A stretch of 64,000 nucleotides of DNA from JAJYVT01 sp035534455 (lineage in GTDB: Bacteria; Actinomycetota; Acidimicrobiia; Acidimicrobiales; RAAP-2), in the NCBI GenBank assembly GCA_035534455.1, contig DATLRV010000048.1, forward strand, positions 1-64,000, written 5' to 3'. The notes under the pieces were generated by a model. It searched no databases, was not told the origin of the DNA, and saw only the letters and a list, made by a program, of their open reading frames with translations. A program made the translations under genes and the position numbers. Numbering within the stretch: position 1 is the first letter of the stretch; each line of letters starts with the position of its first letter. Shown piece by piece: positions 1-8,281 of this stretch.

Positions 1-10
1 TACCACAGCA

Positions 11-57
11 CTAGGGAGAGATTCCCTAGGTCGGCAGCCGCCCATACGGGCGGCTGC
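11..57. other. two adjacent perfect hairpins
   Basis: Positions 11-17 (CTAGGGA) pair with 23-29 across a 5-nt loop. Positions 34-43 (GCAGCCGCCC) pair with 48-57 across a 4-nt loop. They lie just beyond the 3' end of the transposase gene. No run of T follows on either strand, so they are not clear intrinsic terminators. They could protect the insertion sequence from read-through or form part of its subterminal structure. Confidence 0.55.
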
Positions 58-70
58 TTCGCGTGGGCAA

Positions 71-1093
71 CTAGTCTAACCCTTTGACCCGCTTGTACGT
101 CAGCCTTCCCTCCACCTGGCCCATGAGCCGCTCCGTGCGCTCCGTGTCGGTCAGGTGCTTGGTCGAGTACCTGTAGTCGAACTCCCAGAGGTACCGCTGC
201 AGGTGGCGCTTACTCAGGTTGTGGTGGGTGCCGTCGATGGACCGCTTGAGCTGGGAGAAGTAGTTCTCGGCCTTGTTGGTCGAAGCCCCGGTCCCGTAGT
301 CGAAGTACCGCCCAGCCTCGTGGTTGACGGAGTGGTGGGCAACGAACTCCCGGCCGATCTGGAAGTAGCTGTGCGACTCGTCGGTGTGGAGCGTCGAACG
401 CCCCATCGCCACCTGCTCGGCCATGACCTTGCGGAGCGTGTCGCCGCGCACGTCGGTCACGACGCGCGAACGGACCTCGCCAGTCTCGGCGTCGACCAGT
501 GAGAGCACGGGCGTCTTGGCGGTGTGCTGGTTGCCCCGTGTTGCAATGGTCCCGGGTTGGACGCGCTCGGGCTCGGCACCTTCTCCGTCTCGACGGGCGC
601 GGGTCTTTCGGTTCATGCGCTCGGGGTTTCCGCCGATCCACGTCTCGTCCGCCACGATGGTGCCGATCAGCGCGTGGGGAGCCTTCTTTCTCATCGCTTC
701 GCGGATGCGCTGCGTCATGAACCACGCCGTCTTGGGCGCCACGTCGTACTTGCGCTCGACCTCACGGGCGGCAAGCCCGTTCTTGTTGGCGCACATCTCG
801 AAGAACACGAACAACCAGGTCTGCAGGGAGACCTTGGAGCCGTGGAAGATCGTCCCGGTGGTGACCGAGAACTGCTTGCGGCACTTGGCGCACTTCCACA
901 CCCGGCGCTGGGAGTGCGAGCCCGTCCGCGTGGCACGCGAGAGCCCGTTCGACGGCTTCAGGAAGTAGGCACCCTTGTTGCCACAGTGCGGGCAGATCGG
1001 CCCGTCAGGCCAGCGCATCCGCTCCATGTAGCCGTAGGCGTCGGCCTCGTTGGTGATCCGCCTCGCAAGGCTGGTGATCGTGATTGTCTCCAC
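71..1093 (-). CDS. IS1595 family transposase
   Basis: The 340-residue protein has the IS1595 layout. An N-terminal zinc-ribbon module has CPHCG near residues 34-38 and a second CAKC pair near 68-71. A DDE-type catalytic domain follows, with ADETWIGG, a later HTDES segment and NKAENYFSQLKR near the end. Length is normal for the family and the frame is intact, so it may be active. The start is GTG at 1093. No good ribosome site precedes it, but a -35/-10-like pair ends a few bases upstream, so the message may be leaderless. The adjacent HNH gene is also an accessory-type gene. Confidence 0.9.
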   Translation of the reverse strand: METITITSLARRITNEADAYGYMERMRWPDGPICPHCGNKGAYFLKPSNGLSRATRTGSHSQRRVWKCAKCRKQFSVTTGTIFHGSKVSLQTWLFVFFEMCANKNGLAAREVERKYDVAPKTAWFMTQRIREAMRKKAPHALIGTIVADETWIGGNPERMNRKTRARRDGEGAEPERVQPGTIATRGNQHTAKTPVLSLVDAETGEVRSRVVTDVRGDTLRKVMAEQVAMGRSTLHTDESHSYFQIGREFVAHHSVNHEAGRYFDYGTGASTNKAENYFSQLKRSIDGTHHNLSKRHLQRYLWEFDYRYSTKHLTDTERTERLMGQVEGRLTYKRVKGLD

Positions 1094-1099
1094 GTCTCC

Positions 1100-1128
1100 A
1101 GTCTGCGCCTCCCGGCTGGGTTTGTCAA
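1100..1128 (-). promoter_or_regulatory. possible transposase promoter
   Basis: On the minus strand a perfect TTGACA (1123-1128) stands 17 nt before CAGACT (1100-1105), a weak -10 box. Predicted initiation falls at or next to the GTG start at 1093, giving a leaderless mRNA. Confidence 0.4.
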
Positions 1129-1189
1129 GTTACACGTCCCCTTCACTTCCTTCTTCCCCGGTTCCCTTGATACAACCCCATGGCACTCT

Positions 1190-2452
1190 GTGCTCGTGGG
1201 ATCAGCACACCCCGGGCAGCTCCTCGAGGCGGCCGCCGAGTTGCGTCGCGAGCTCGCAACCTTCGAGCCGGGCGTCTACTCGGCGCTCGACTGCGCCCGG
1301 CTCGCGGAGGAGCTCGCAACGACCGAGAAGGCATGCGGCGCTGCCCGTCTCCTCGCCGCGGCCCGCGCCGTCGCGTGTGGCGCCCACAGGGAGTCCGGCG
1401 TGGCAGACCCTGCGCGTTGGATCGCGCGGCAGTGCGGAACGACCAGCCGACAGGCCAAGGACGCGCTCTTCACCGCGACGTCGTTGGAGACGTGCCCATC
1501 GACGAAGGACGCCATGTTGGGTGGCCACATCTCGATCTTCCAGGCGCAGGAGATCACCAAGGCCGAAGCCGAATTGCCTGGACAGGAGGCTGCACTCCTG
1601 GAGGTCGCCAAGGATGGGGACCTCACGACCCTGCGCGACGAGGTCCGGGAGCGTCGGCTGCAGTCGATTCCGCCAGACGACCTCCACCGGCGGCAGGTCG
1701 CCGCACGACGCTTCCGCCATTGGCGTGACGGCCTCGGACTCGTGTGTTTCGAAGGTGCGCTTCCCCCAGAGACGGGTATCCCGTTCGTCTCCCGGATCGA
1801 GCGTGAGGCTGCGCGCCGCCATCGCGAGGCGCGCCGCAGCGGCGCGACGCTGCGCTTCGAAGCGTGTGCGGCGGACGCTCTCGTCGCCCTCAACGCGCAG
1901 GAGGGTGCCGGGAAGCGCGGGCCGAACGTCGATCTCGTCATCGTCTGCGACGTCTTCGCGTGGCGCCGCGGCCACCACCACCCCGGCGAGCCGTGCCACC
2001 TCATCGGTGGTGGCCCGATCCCCGTCGAAGTCGCAAAGGAGCTCTCGCAGGACGCATTCTTGAAAGTCGTGCTCCACGACGGGAAGGACATCCACAAGGT
2101 CAAGCACCACGGCCGCAGGTACACAGCCGAGCTCCTCACGGCGTTGGACCTGGGGCCGGTGCCGGCCTTCAACGGCCGAGCGTGCGCAGGGTGTGACCGG
2201 AAGTGGGGACTCGAACGCGACCACGAGGTCCCCGTCGCGCGTACAGGCCCGACCTCCTACGAGAACGTCCAGGACCTCTGTTATGCATGCCATCTGGACA
2301 AGACCGAGCGCGATCGCGCCGCCGGACTGCTCGCAACGGCGCTGGGCCGCGAGCCGGCGCCTCCGGCGTCCACGTCGAAGCGGAGCGGGAGCCGGACGCT
2401 GAGCCCGCGACGCTCACGATCTCAGAGCCCGGACGGCACCGACCCCCCATGA
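1190..2452 (+). CDS. DUF222/HNH endonuclease domain protein
   Basis: About 420 residues. The N-terminal two thirds are helical and resemble the DUF222 (13E12 repeat) region of actinobacterial HNH proteins. The C-terminal part has a clear HNH nuclease motif: CAGCDRKWGLERDH, then ENVQDLCYACHLDKTE, with two CxxC zinc pairs. Such proteins are usually multicopy and linked to mobile DNA; cellular targets are unknown. The frame is open far upstream, so the start is uncertain: GTG at 1190 or 1196 fits the family N-terminus, and neither has a clear ribosome site. The C-terminal tail is Ser/Arg/Pro-rich and probably disordered. It is divergent from the neighbouring transposase. Confidence 0.85.
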   Translation: MLVGSAHPGQLLEAAAELRRELATFEPGVYSALDCARLAEELATTEKACGAARLLAAARAVACGAHRESGVADPARWIARQCGTTSRQAKDALFTATSLETCPSTKDAMLGGHISIFQAQEITKAEAELPGQEAALLEVAKDGDLTTLRDEVRERRLQSIPPDDLHRRQVAARRFRHWRDGLGLVCFEGALPPETGIPFVSRIEREAARRHREARRSGATLRFEACAADALVALNAQEGAGKRGPNVDLVIVCDVFAWRRGHHHPGEPCHLIGGGPIPVEVAKELSQDAFLKVVLHDGKDIHKVKHHGRRYTAELLTALDLGPVPAFNGRACAGCDRKWGLERDHEVPVARTGPTSYENVQDLCYACHLDKTERDRAAGLLATALGREPAPPASTSKRSGSRTLSPRRSRSQSPDGTDPP

Positions 2453-2584
2453 CGCAGGCCCGACCCGGGGTCCGTCTTCACGATCGTGCGAGAGAGCGAG
2501 TGCCACGGCGCCCCAGCACCCCCGCGCTCCCCCAGCAACCCGGCGCAACCCGATCGACCTCCCCGGGCCGCCCCCGGCGAGCAG

Positions 2585-3463
2585 CTACGCGCTCCACCCG
2601 CCTTCCGGGCGCTCGAAGAACACGTGCACCTGACCGGTCCCGACCGCCGACTCGTACTCGGAGCACTGCGTTCCCGTCGCGCGGCACGCCCGGCCGCCGA
2701 GCGCCCCGACCATGATCAGGTAGTGCCCGAAACGCCCCTCTGGCGACACGGCACGGTACTCGGGCATCGAGTCGATGACGGCGGCATGCTCGCCCGCCAG
2801 CAGCCGCTCGAGCACGCGCTCGTCCGCGGCCCGGGCTTCGGGCGTGATGATGTGCGCCGGGTCCGATGACTCGTGCGCCCGCAGCTGCCGGAGCGGCCAG
2901 AACCGGTGGCTCATCCCTCCCGAAGCGAGGAGCACGACGCGCCGGTCGACACGCCGCACCGCCTCGGCGAGGACCTCGCCGAAGAGGAGGAAGTCGTCGA
3001 CCTCCCCGGTCTGGCAGATGCCGGCGCTGACCCAACGCTCGGAGCCTTGGAGATGGCCGAGGAGGTTGACGGTGGGATAGTGGATGGCGATGTACGGGTC
3101 GTCGGTGGCGTGCACCCACGTACCCTCGGTCTGCTCGCCCACCTCGGCGACGGCTCGAGCCAGTTCGGGGTCGCCGGGGACGTCATAGGGCACCGCCGAC
3201 ATGCCACGTGGCAGCTCATCGGACGTGAAGTGGCCCTTCCGCCGCTCGTGCGCGGTGATGCAGTGCTCGAACGTCGTGAACCAGTGAGTGTCCAAGACGA
3301 CGATCGTGTCCGGCTCGAGCCGGTCGAGGTACTCCCGTCGGATGCGGGCGAGCCCCGCAACGAGGGAGATGTCCTCTCCCCCGTTCAACGCCCGGCGTTC
3401 GCGCTCGGGCATGACGATCGTGGGCACGTGGGCCACGAGGGCAGCACCGACGATCTCTCCCAT
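2585..3463 (-). CDS. hpaD: class III extradiol ring-cleavage dioxygenase, HpaD-like
   Basis: The 292-residue protein matches the LigB-fold 3,4-dihydroxyphenylacetate 2,3-dioxygenases. These use non-heme Fe(II) to open homoprotocatechuate to 5-carboxymethyl-2-hydroxymuconate semialdehyde. Visible landmarks are His12 (AHVPTI) and His60 (VLDTHWF), the positions of the LigB iron-binding histidines. ASGGMSHRFWP and MPEYRAVSPEGRFGHYLIMVG segments follow. The ATG at 3463 is chosen because AAGGAGG lies 7 nt upstream. It is the promoter-distal gene of a minus-strand set with an HpaE-like dehydrogenase and an HpaG-like protein, which supports the pathway assignment. The exact catechol substrate is inferred. 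Confidence 0.82.
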   Translation of the reverse strand: MGEIVGAALVAHVPTIVMPERERRALNGGEDISLVAGLARIRREYLDRLEPDTIVVLDTHWFTTFEHCITAHERRKGHFTSDELPRGMSAVPYDVPGDPELARAVAEVGEQTEGTWVHATDDPYIAIHYPTVNLLGHLQGSERWVSAGICQTGEVDDFLLFGEVLAEAVRRVDRRVVLLASGGMSHRFWPLRQLRAHESSDPAHIITPEARAADERVLERLLAGEHAAVIDSMPEYRAVSPEGRFGHYLIMVGALGGRACRATGTQCSEYESAVGTGQVHVFFERPEGGWSA

Positions 3464-3498
3464 CGCCTCACCTCCTTCTTGCTGGGTCCTGTCTGACG

Positions 3499-3570
3499 AC
3501 GCCTGTCGGTCGGACGCCTGTCGGTCGGACGCCTGTCGGTCGGTCCCCTGCCGGTCGGTCCCCTGCCGGT
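3499..3570. repeat. 15-bp tandem array, five units
   Basis: Three copies of GACGCCTGTCGGTCG are followed by two diverged copies (GTCCCCTGCCGGTCG type), the last partial. The array fills most of the gap between the dioxygenase and the glutamine-synthetase-like gene and leaves the ribosome site at 3471-3477 untouched. Confidence 0.9.
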
Positions 3571-3605
3571 GACGTCCGCGCGCCCGAAGATCCGGAGCAC
3601 CGGGA

Positions 3606-4910
3606 TCAAAGGAACGGCAGGTACTCGCGCAGCTCCCAGTCGGTCGTCGCCCGACGGTACCGGTCCCACTCCGCGCGCTTGATCGCGAGGTGGAGGGACA
3701 CGAGCTCCGAACCGACCGCGTCGCACAGCGCCTTGTCGGCCTCGAGCACGTCCAGTGCGCTCGCCAGGTCCGGCGGTGAGCATCGTCCGCTGTCGGAGCT
3801 CTCGAGTCCGTCGGAGCGCTCCGGCGGCGGGCACGTGAGCTCGTCGGTGACGCCGAGGAGCGCCGCTTGCAGCGCGGCGGCGACCGCCGTGTGGACCACG
3901 ACGGCACCGTCTGCGAGACGGTGCTCGAGCCGGGCGCCACCCCCGCGCTCGGGGGGCACCCGCACGGTCGCGCACCGGTGGTCGTGACCCCAGTTGGCGA
4001 AGCAGCCGGCCAGGAGGCCGGGCACCAGGCGCTTGTACGCGTTCACCGTCGGGGCGAGGAGCCCGGTGAGCGCCTCGTGGTGCTCGACGAGGCCGGCGAT
4101 GCACGACTTGGCGAGCGAGGACATCCCGTCTTCTGCCTCCGGGTCGTCGAACGCGTTCGAACCGTCGGGCCGCAGGAGGCTGAGGTTCACGTGCAGGCCG
4201 CTCCCTCCGCGATCCGAGAACGGCTTGCCCATGAAGGTGAGCAGCATCCCGTGCCGCCGCGCCACCTCGCGGGCGAGGACCTTGAAAAGGAACGTGTCGT
4301 CCGCGGCCCGCATGGCGTCGCGGTGGGCGAGCGTGAACTCGAACTGGGGCGTGTCGTACTCGCTGTTCACCGCCTCGATCGGCAGCCCGCTGCGACCGGC
4401 GACCTCCCAGATCTCGTCGATCACGCCGGCGGGGTCGACTGCGGACCCGGTGCCGTAGACGAAGGCGCCGGGCGTGTCGAGCGGGCGCCAGCCGCCGTCA
4501 CCGTCGGGTTCGAGAAGGTACGCCTCGAGCTCGATCCCGACCTCCGGCGCGTACCCGCGCGCCTCCCATGCGCCGATGGCGCGGCGCAGAGCGCTCCTCG
4601 GCGCGACCGCGACGGGCTCGCCGTGCTCGAAGAGATCGGCGACGACCACGCCAGTGTGCTCCTCCCATCCGGGGCGCACCTCTGAAGGGTCGACCTTGGC
4701 CTCCATGTCCGGAAGGCCCTCGAAGAAGTGCGAACCCGGCGCGCCGGGCACCATCTCGCGGCTGTAGCCGAGCGCCCAGGTCCCAGTGCAGTGCCGAACC
4801 CGCCCAAGCTGGTCGAGGGGGACGTACTTGCCGCGTGCAAGCCCGAGGTGGTCGGGCCACAGGACACGGATGCGGCCATAGGCGTCTAGTCCCTGCTCGG
4901 CGTCGCTCAT
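3606..4910 (-). CDS. glutamine synthetase-like gamma-glutamyl-amine ligase
   Basis: The 434-residue protein has the glutamine synthetase fold: a beta-grasp N-terminus (residues 1-100), EVGIELEAYL with metal-binding Glu, NSEYDTPQFEFT, GGSGLHVNLSLL and the late Arg/Glu segment RLEHRLADGAVV. It is nearer to the PuuA/GlnA3-like group, which glutamylates amines, than to housekeeping GlnA; there is no adenylylation-loop tyrosine that I can recognise. Its start overlaps the aldehyde dehydrogenase stop by 4 bp, so the two are translationally coupled. In this aromatic-catabolic setting it probably glutamylates an amine (a polyamine or an aromatic amine). That substrate is inference. Confidence 0.8.
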   Translation of the reverse strand: MSDAEQGLDAYGRIRVLWPDHLGLARGKYVPLDQLGRVRHCTGTWALGYSREMVPGAPGSHFFEGLPDMEAKVDPSEVRPGWEEHTGVVVADLFEHGEPVAVAPRSALRRAIGAWEARGYAPEVGIELEAYLLEPDGDGGWRPLDTPGAFVYGTGSAVDPAGVIDEIWEVAGRSGLPIEAVNSEYDTPQFEFTLAHRDAMRAADDTFLFKVLAREVARRHGMLLTFMGKPFSDRGGSGLHVNLSLLRPDGSNAFDDPEAEDGMSSLAKSCIAGLVEHHEALTGLLAPTVNAYKRLVPGLLAGCFANWGHDHRCATVRVPPERGGGARLEHRLADGAVVVHTAVAAALQAALLGVTDELTCPPPERSDGLESSDSGRCSPPDLASALDVLEADKALCDAVGSELVSLHLAIKRAEWDRYRRATTDWELREYLPFL

Positions 4911-6421
4911 GGCACCGTCTCCTCCCCCTTCGTCGGACTCGTCGGACTCGTCGGACTCGTCGGACTCGTCAGATTCGGTGCGAACACCGAGTTCTTGACG
5001 TCACAGTAGAAGTCGAAGCTCCAGTTGCCGCCCTCGCGGCCGATCCCCGACTCCCGGGAGCCACCGAACGGCGCCCGCAGGTCGCGGACGTAGAAGCAGT
5101 TGACCCACACCGTCCCGGCGACGACCTTCGAGGCGAGCCGGGCGGCGCGCGTCTCGTCCGAGGTGACCAGGGTCGCGGCGAGGCCGAAGCGCGTCGAGTT
5201 CGCCATGGCGACCGCCTCTTCCTCGTCGGCGAAGCTCTGGATCGTGAGCACCGGGCCGAACACCTCCTCGATGAGGATCTCCGAGCCCTCCTTGACGCCG
5301 CTGAGCAGCGTCGGCAGGTAGTAGAGGCCGCCGAGATCGGGATTCGGCCCGCCACCGCAGCGCACCTCTGCCCCTTCCGCGAGCGCTCGGCGCACGAAGC
5401 CGTCGATGCGCTCGAGGTGCGCGCGGGTGATCTGCGGTCCGATGTCGGTGCCCGGGTCTCGCGGGTCGCCCTGGCGCAGCGAAGACACACGCTCGACGAA
5501 CCGCGCCGTGAACTCGTCGACGACCTTCGCGTCGACCAGCAGGCGGGTCCCCGCGAGGCAGACCTGGCCGGCGTTGTCGTACTGCTCCACGGCGAGGTCG
5601 AGCGCCAGATCCATGTCCGCGTCCTCGAGCACCACGAACGGGGACTTCCCGCCGAGCTCGAAGCTCACCGGCGTGAGGTTGGCAGCGGCGCGGCTGGCGA
5701 TGACCCGCGCGGTCGGCACCGAGCCGGTGAAGCCGATGCGCGCAACCCGCGGGTCCGACACGAGGGCATCACCAGCCTCCTCGCCGACGCCTTGCACCAC
5801 GTTGAACGCGCCGGGAGGCAGTCCGGCCTCCTTCGTGATGTCCGCGAGGAGCGACGCCGTCATGGGCGACCACTCTGCGGGCTTGAGCACGACGGCGTCG
5901 CCCGCCGCGAGCGCCGGCGCGACCTTCCACGTGGCGAGCATGAGGGGCGCGTTCCACGGCGTGATGAGGACGGCCACGCCCGCCGGGTCCCATGAGACGT
6001 GGTTCCGGTGGCCACGGGTCTCGAAGTCGTCGTGGTGCAGCCCGAGGAGCCAGTCGGCGAAGAAGCGGAAGTTGTGGGCGACCCTTGGCATGACCCCCCG
6101 GAGGTGCGACCGCAGGAGCGCGCCGTTGTCCTCGGTCTCGACCGCAGCCAGCGCCTCGATGCGGGACTCCACGCCGTCGGCGATCCGGTGGAGGACCTCC
6201 GCACGCGCCGCCGGTGGGGTGTTCCCCCACGTCTCGAAGCCCTCCAGGGCGGCGTCCACGGCAAGGCGGGCCTCGCGCTCCCCGCCCCGCGCCACGGCGC
6301 CCAGCACGTGCTCGCCGATCGGGCTGACGTCGTCGAAGTGGTCGGCCGACCCGACCCGGGCGCCCCCGATGTAGTGGTCGAGGGACACCTCGACCCCGGC
6401 GATCCGTGCACTTCTTGCCAT
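4907..6421 (-). CDS. hpaE: aldehyde dehydrogenase, HpaE-like
   Basis: This 504-residue NAD(P)-dependent aldehyde dehydrogenase keeps all catalytic residues: Asn157 in PWN, Lys180, Glu255 in FELGGKSP and Cys288 in AGQVCLAGT. In the homoprotocatechuate pathway HpaE oxidises 5-carboxymethyl-2-hydroxymuconate semialdehyde. A role on a gamma-glutamyl aldehyde is the alternative, given the coupled glutamine-synthetase-like gene. The last 20 residues carry a (Thr-Ser-Pro)n tail encoded by a 9-bp tandem repeat near 4934-4975, an odd addition to a compact enzyme. The ribosome site GGAGAGG is 4 nt before ATG 6421. The stop overlaps the next gene by 4 bp. Confidence 0.85.
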   Translation of the reverse strand: MARSARIAGVEVSLDHYIGGARVGSADHFDDVSPIGEHVLGAVARGGEREARLAVDAALEGFETWGNTPPAARAEVLHRIADGVESRIEALAAVETEDNGALLRSHLRGVMPRVAHNFRFFADWLLGLHHDDFETRGHRNHVSWDPAGVAVLITPWNAPLMLATWKVAPALAAGDAVVLKPAEWSPMTASLLADITKEAGLPPGAFNVVQGVGEEAGDALVSDPRVARIGFTGSVPTARVIASRAAANLTPVSFELGGKSPFVVLEDADMDLALDLAVEQYDNAGQVCLAGTRLLVDAKVVDEFTARFVERVSSLRQGDPRDPGTDIGPQITRAHLERIDGFVRRALAEGAEVRCGGGPNPDLGGLYYLPTLLSGVKEGSEILIEEVFGPVLTIQSFADEEEAVAMANSTRFGLAATLVTSDETRAARLASKVVAGTVWVNCFYVRDLRAPFGGSRESGIGREGGNWSFDFYCDVKNSVFAPNLTSPTSPTSPTSPTKGEETVP

Positions 6422-6447
6422 GCGGCCTCTCCAACGTGGAATGCGTG

Positions 6448-6566
6448 CGAGCGCCCCGACGCCCGACGCCGACGCCTGACGCCCGACGCCCGACGCCCGA
6501 CGCCGACGCCCGACGCCCGACGCCTGGCGTGCGATGCCCGGCGTGCGATGCCTGGCGTGCGATGGG
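6448..6566. repeat. 7-bp and 15-bp tandem arrays
   Basis: A degenerate array of GCCCGAC units is followed by three copies of a 15-bp unit close to CCTGGCGTGCGATGC. It fills the gap between the HpaG-like gene and the aldehyde dehydrogenase. No gene is visible inside. Confidence 0.85.
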
Positions 6567-6582
6567 CCTTCGAACGGCGACG

Positions 6583-7437
6583 CTAACCCTTGCGCGGCGC
6601 TCTCACGCCGCGGAACTCCCAGTCGCCGCCGAGGGCCGTCGAGATGACCTCTTCGGACGACGTGGGCTGCGCCCCGACGTCGCTGCGGATCGGCACCGGC
6701 CCGGTCGCGATCGTGTTCGTCAACGTCCCCAACCCCTCCACGGTCACCGACACCTCGTCACCGGGCACGACCGGGCGCGACCCGGCCGGCGTCCCCGAGA
6801 GGATGACGTCGCCCGGCACGAGCGTGATCGTCCTCGCCAGGTCCGCGACCAGGTAGTGCATGTCCCACACCATCTCGTCGGTGGTGCCCGACTGCACCGT
6901 GCGGCCGTTCACCGTGGTCTGGATCGCCTTGTGGCGGAAGTCCCATCCGGACACGAGCCCAGGACCGAGGGGGCAGAGCGTGTCGGAACCCTTCACCCGG
7001 AGCATGGAGCCGGCGTCGGTGTCCCGGAAGTCGTGGAGGCCGAAGTCGTTGCCGATCGTGTAACCGGCGATGCAACCGCCGGCGTCCCGAGGCGAGACGT
7101 TGCGGCAGGTTGCGCCGATGACGATCCCGATCTCCCCCTCGTAGTTGAGCCACTGGCACCCCTCCGGCCGGACGACGTGCCCGTGGTGCGCGTTCAGCGC
7201 GGAGACCGGCTTGTGGAAGTACGTCGGCGCCGACCCGAGCGTGATCATGAACTCGTCCACCCGGCTGCGGTAATTGAGATGGACGCAGATCACCTTGGTC
7301 GGGGTGCACGGGACGAGGTGGACGGCCGCGTCGGCGGTGACGGACCTGCCGTCGGCGGCCACCAGGAGGTCCCCCTGCACGAGCACCTCGGTCGCCACCC
7401 CGTCGAGGAGGATCCGGCGGGACTCCACGACCGGCAC
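6583..7437 (-). CDS. fumarylacetoacetate hydrolase family protein, HpaG-like
   Basis: The 284-residue protein has the FAH fold. Key pieces are VHLNYRSRVDEF, the metal-binding YEGEIGIVIG, GYTIGNDFGLHDF, KGSDTLCPLGP and VPGDVILSGTPAGSRPVVPGD. Members open or isomerise enol-keto acids with a divalent metal. Beside HpaD- and HpaE-like genes the likely job is isomerisation or decarboxylation of the ring-cleavage acid (HpaG role). The start is GTG 7437; a second GTG lies three codons inside. It is divergent from the next gene with only 14 bp between start codons. The gap on the other side holds a tandem array, so co-transcription with hpaE is likely but unproven. Confidence 0.8.
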   Translation of the reverse strand: MPVVESRRILLDGVATEVLVQGDLLVAADGRSVTADAAVHLVPCTPTKVICVHLNYRSRVDEFMITLGSAPTYFHKPVSALNAHHGHVVRPEGCQWLNYEGEIGIVIGATCRNVSPRDAGGCIAGYTIGNDFGLHDFRDTDAGSMLRVKGSDTLCPLGPGLVSGWDFRHKAIQTTVNGRTVQSGTTDEMVWDMHYLVADLARTITLVPGDVILSGTPAGSRPVVPGDEVSVTVEGLGTLTNTIATGPVPIRSDVGAQPTSSEEVISTALGGDWEFRGVRAPRKG

Positions 7438-7439
7438 GA

Positions 7440-7446
7440 TACGGTA
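7440..7446. promoter_or_regulatory. two-way -10-like box between divergent genes
   Basis: TACGGTA reads as TACGGT on plus and TACCGT on minus. The plus box ends 6 nt before GTG 7452, the spacing of a leaderless actinobacterial promoter. The minus spacing to GTG 7437 is too short (3 nt), but the alternative GTG at 7428 would leave 12 nt. Confidence 0.4.
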
Positions 7447-7451
7447 CGCCG

Positions 7452-8249
7452 GTGGCCCGCCTCAACGGCTTCCTCTTCCCCCGCTCTGCGACGGGACGGG
7501 CCTCACTCCTCCCCGCCCCTCCGTGGCACTACTCCGGCGATCTGCTCACGATCGAGTACCGCACCGACCCTGGTGCGGTCGCCGAGCTCCTCCCCGACCC
7601 CCTCGAGCTTCCCCACGACGACGAGGACCCCGGCGCGGTCGCCTTCGTCGTGGCGGACTGGCAGTCGTGCTCCGACAGCTTCGTCGAGGTGCTCGACCCC
7701 GTCCGGCTGCAGTACAAGGAGGCCTTCTTCGTCGTGCGGTGCCGCTTCCGGGGCCAGTTGTGGTCGCGCTGCGTCTACATCTGGGTCGACAAGGACTTCG
7801 CGATGGCCCGCGGACACCTCCAGGGCTACCCGAAGAAGCTCGGCTCCGTCCACCTCACCCGCCCAGTGACCGTCGGGAAGGCGGGCCCCAGGCTGGAGAC
7901 GGGTGGAAGGTTCGGCGCGACGCTCGCCGCCTCCGACCGCCGTCTCGTGAGCGCCCGCTTCACGATCACCGGCCCCGGCGACGGCGCGGGGTTCGTCAAT
8001 TCGCTGCCGATGCTCCACCACCGGTGGATGCCGCGCATCGAAGCCGACGGTACCGACGCGCTCGCCGACATCGTGACGATGCGCGGCATCGACGTGGAGC
8101 TCGGTCCGGCGTTCTCCGGCGACGCCGAGCTCGAGGTCCACGAGTCGCCGGTCGAAGAGCTCACCCGGATCGGTCCGCTCGAGATGATCGGCGGCTACTG
8201 GCGGAGCGTCGGCACCACCTTCGCCGGGGGCACCACGCTCGAGGACTGA
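7452..8249 (+). CDS. acetoacetate decarboxylase-like protein
   Basis: The 265-residue protein belongs to the ADC-like superfamily. It has the adjacent lysine pair of true decarboxylases in GYPKKLG (Lys128 the probable Schiff-base residue, Lys129 its pKa-lowering neighbour), and PPWHYSGDLLTIEY near the N-terminus. Superfamily members decarboxylate or condense beta-keto or unsaturated acids. Here it may process an acid made by the neighbouring ring-cleavage enzymes. No in-frame ATG or GTG follows soon, so GTG 7452 is needed. It has no ribosome site but sits 6 nt after TACGGT. Convergent with lpdA. Confidence 0.75.
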   Translation: MARLNGFLFPRSATGRASLLPAPPWHYSGDLLTIEYRTDPGAVAELLPDPLELPHDDEDPGAVAFVVADWQSCSDSFVEVLDPVRLQYKEAFFVVRCRFRGQLWSRCVYIWVDKDFAMARGHLQGYPKKLGSVHLTRPVTVGKAGPRLETGGRFGATLAASDRRLVSARFTITGPGDGAGFVNSLPMLHHRWMPRIEADGTDALADIVTMRGIDVELGPAFSGDAELEVHESPVEELTRIGPLEMIGGYWRSVGTTFAGGTTLED

Positions 8250-8281
8250 AGCACCTGGCGCTCCCGGGGGCGGCCGCAGCC

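Larger units (their letters stand above)
1..1130 (-). mobile_element. IS1595-type insertion sequence, left end not resolved
   Basis: The transposase gene at 71-1093 defines the element. I compared the sequence outside the gene on both sides and found no matching terminal inverted repeats or target duplication. The left end therefore probably lies before position 1, or the element has decayed ends. The given right limit is only the promoter-like segment upstream of the transposase. Confidence 0.4.

Noticed and set aside
34..57. Intrinsic terminator for the transposase
   Set aside because: The stem is strong but no T run follows on the minus strand.
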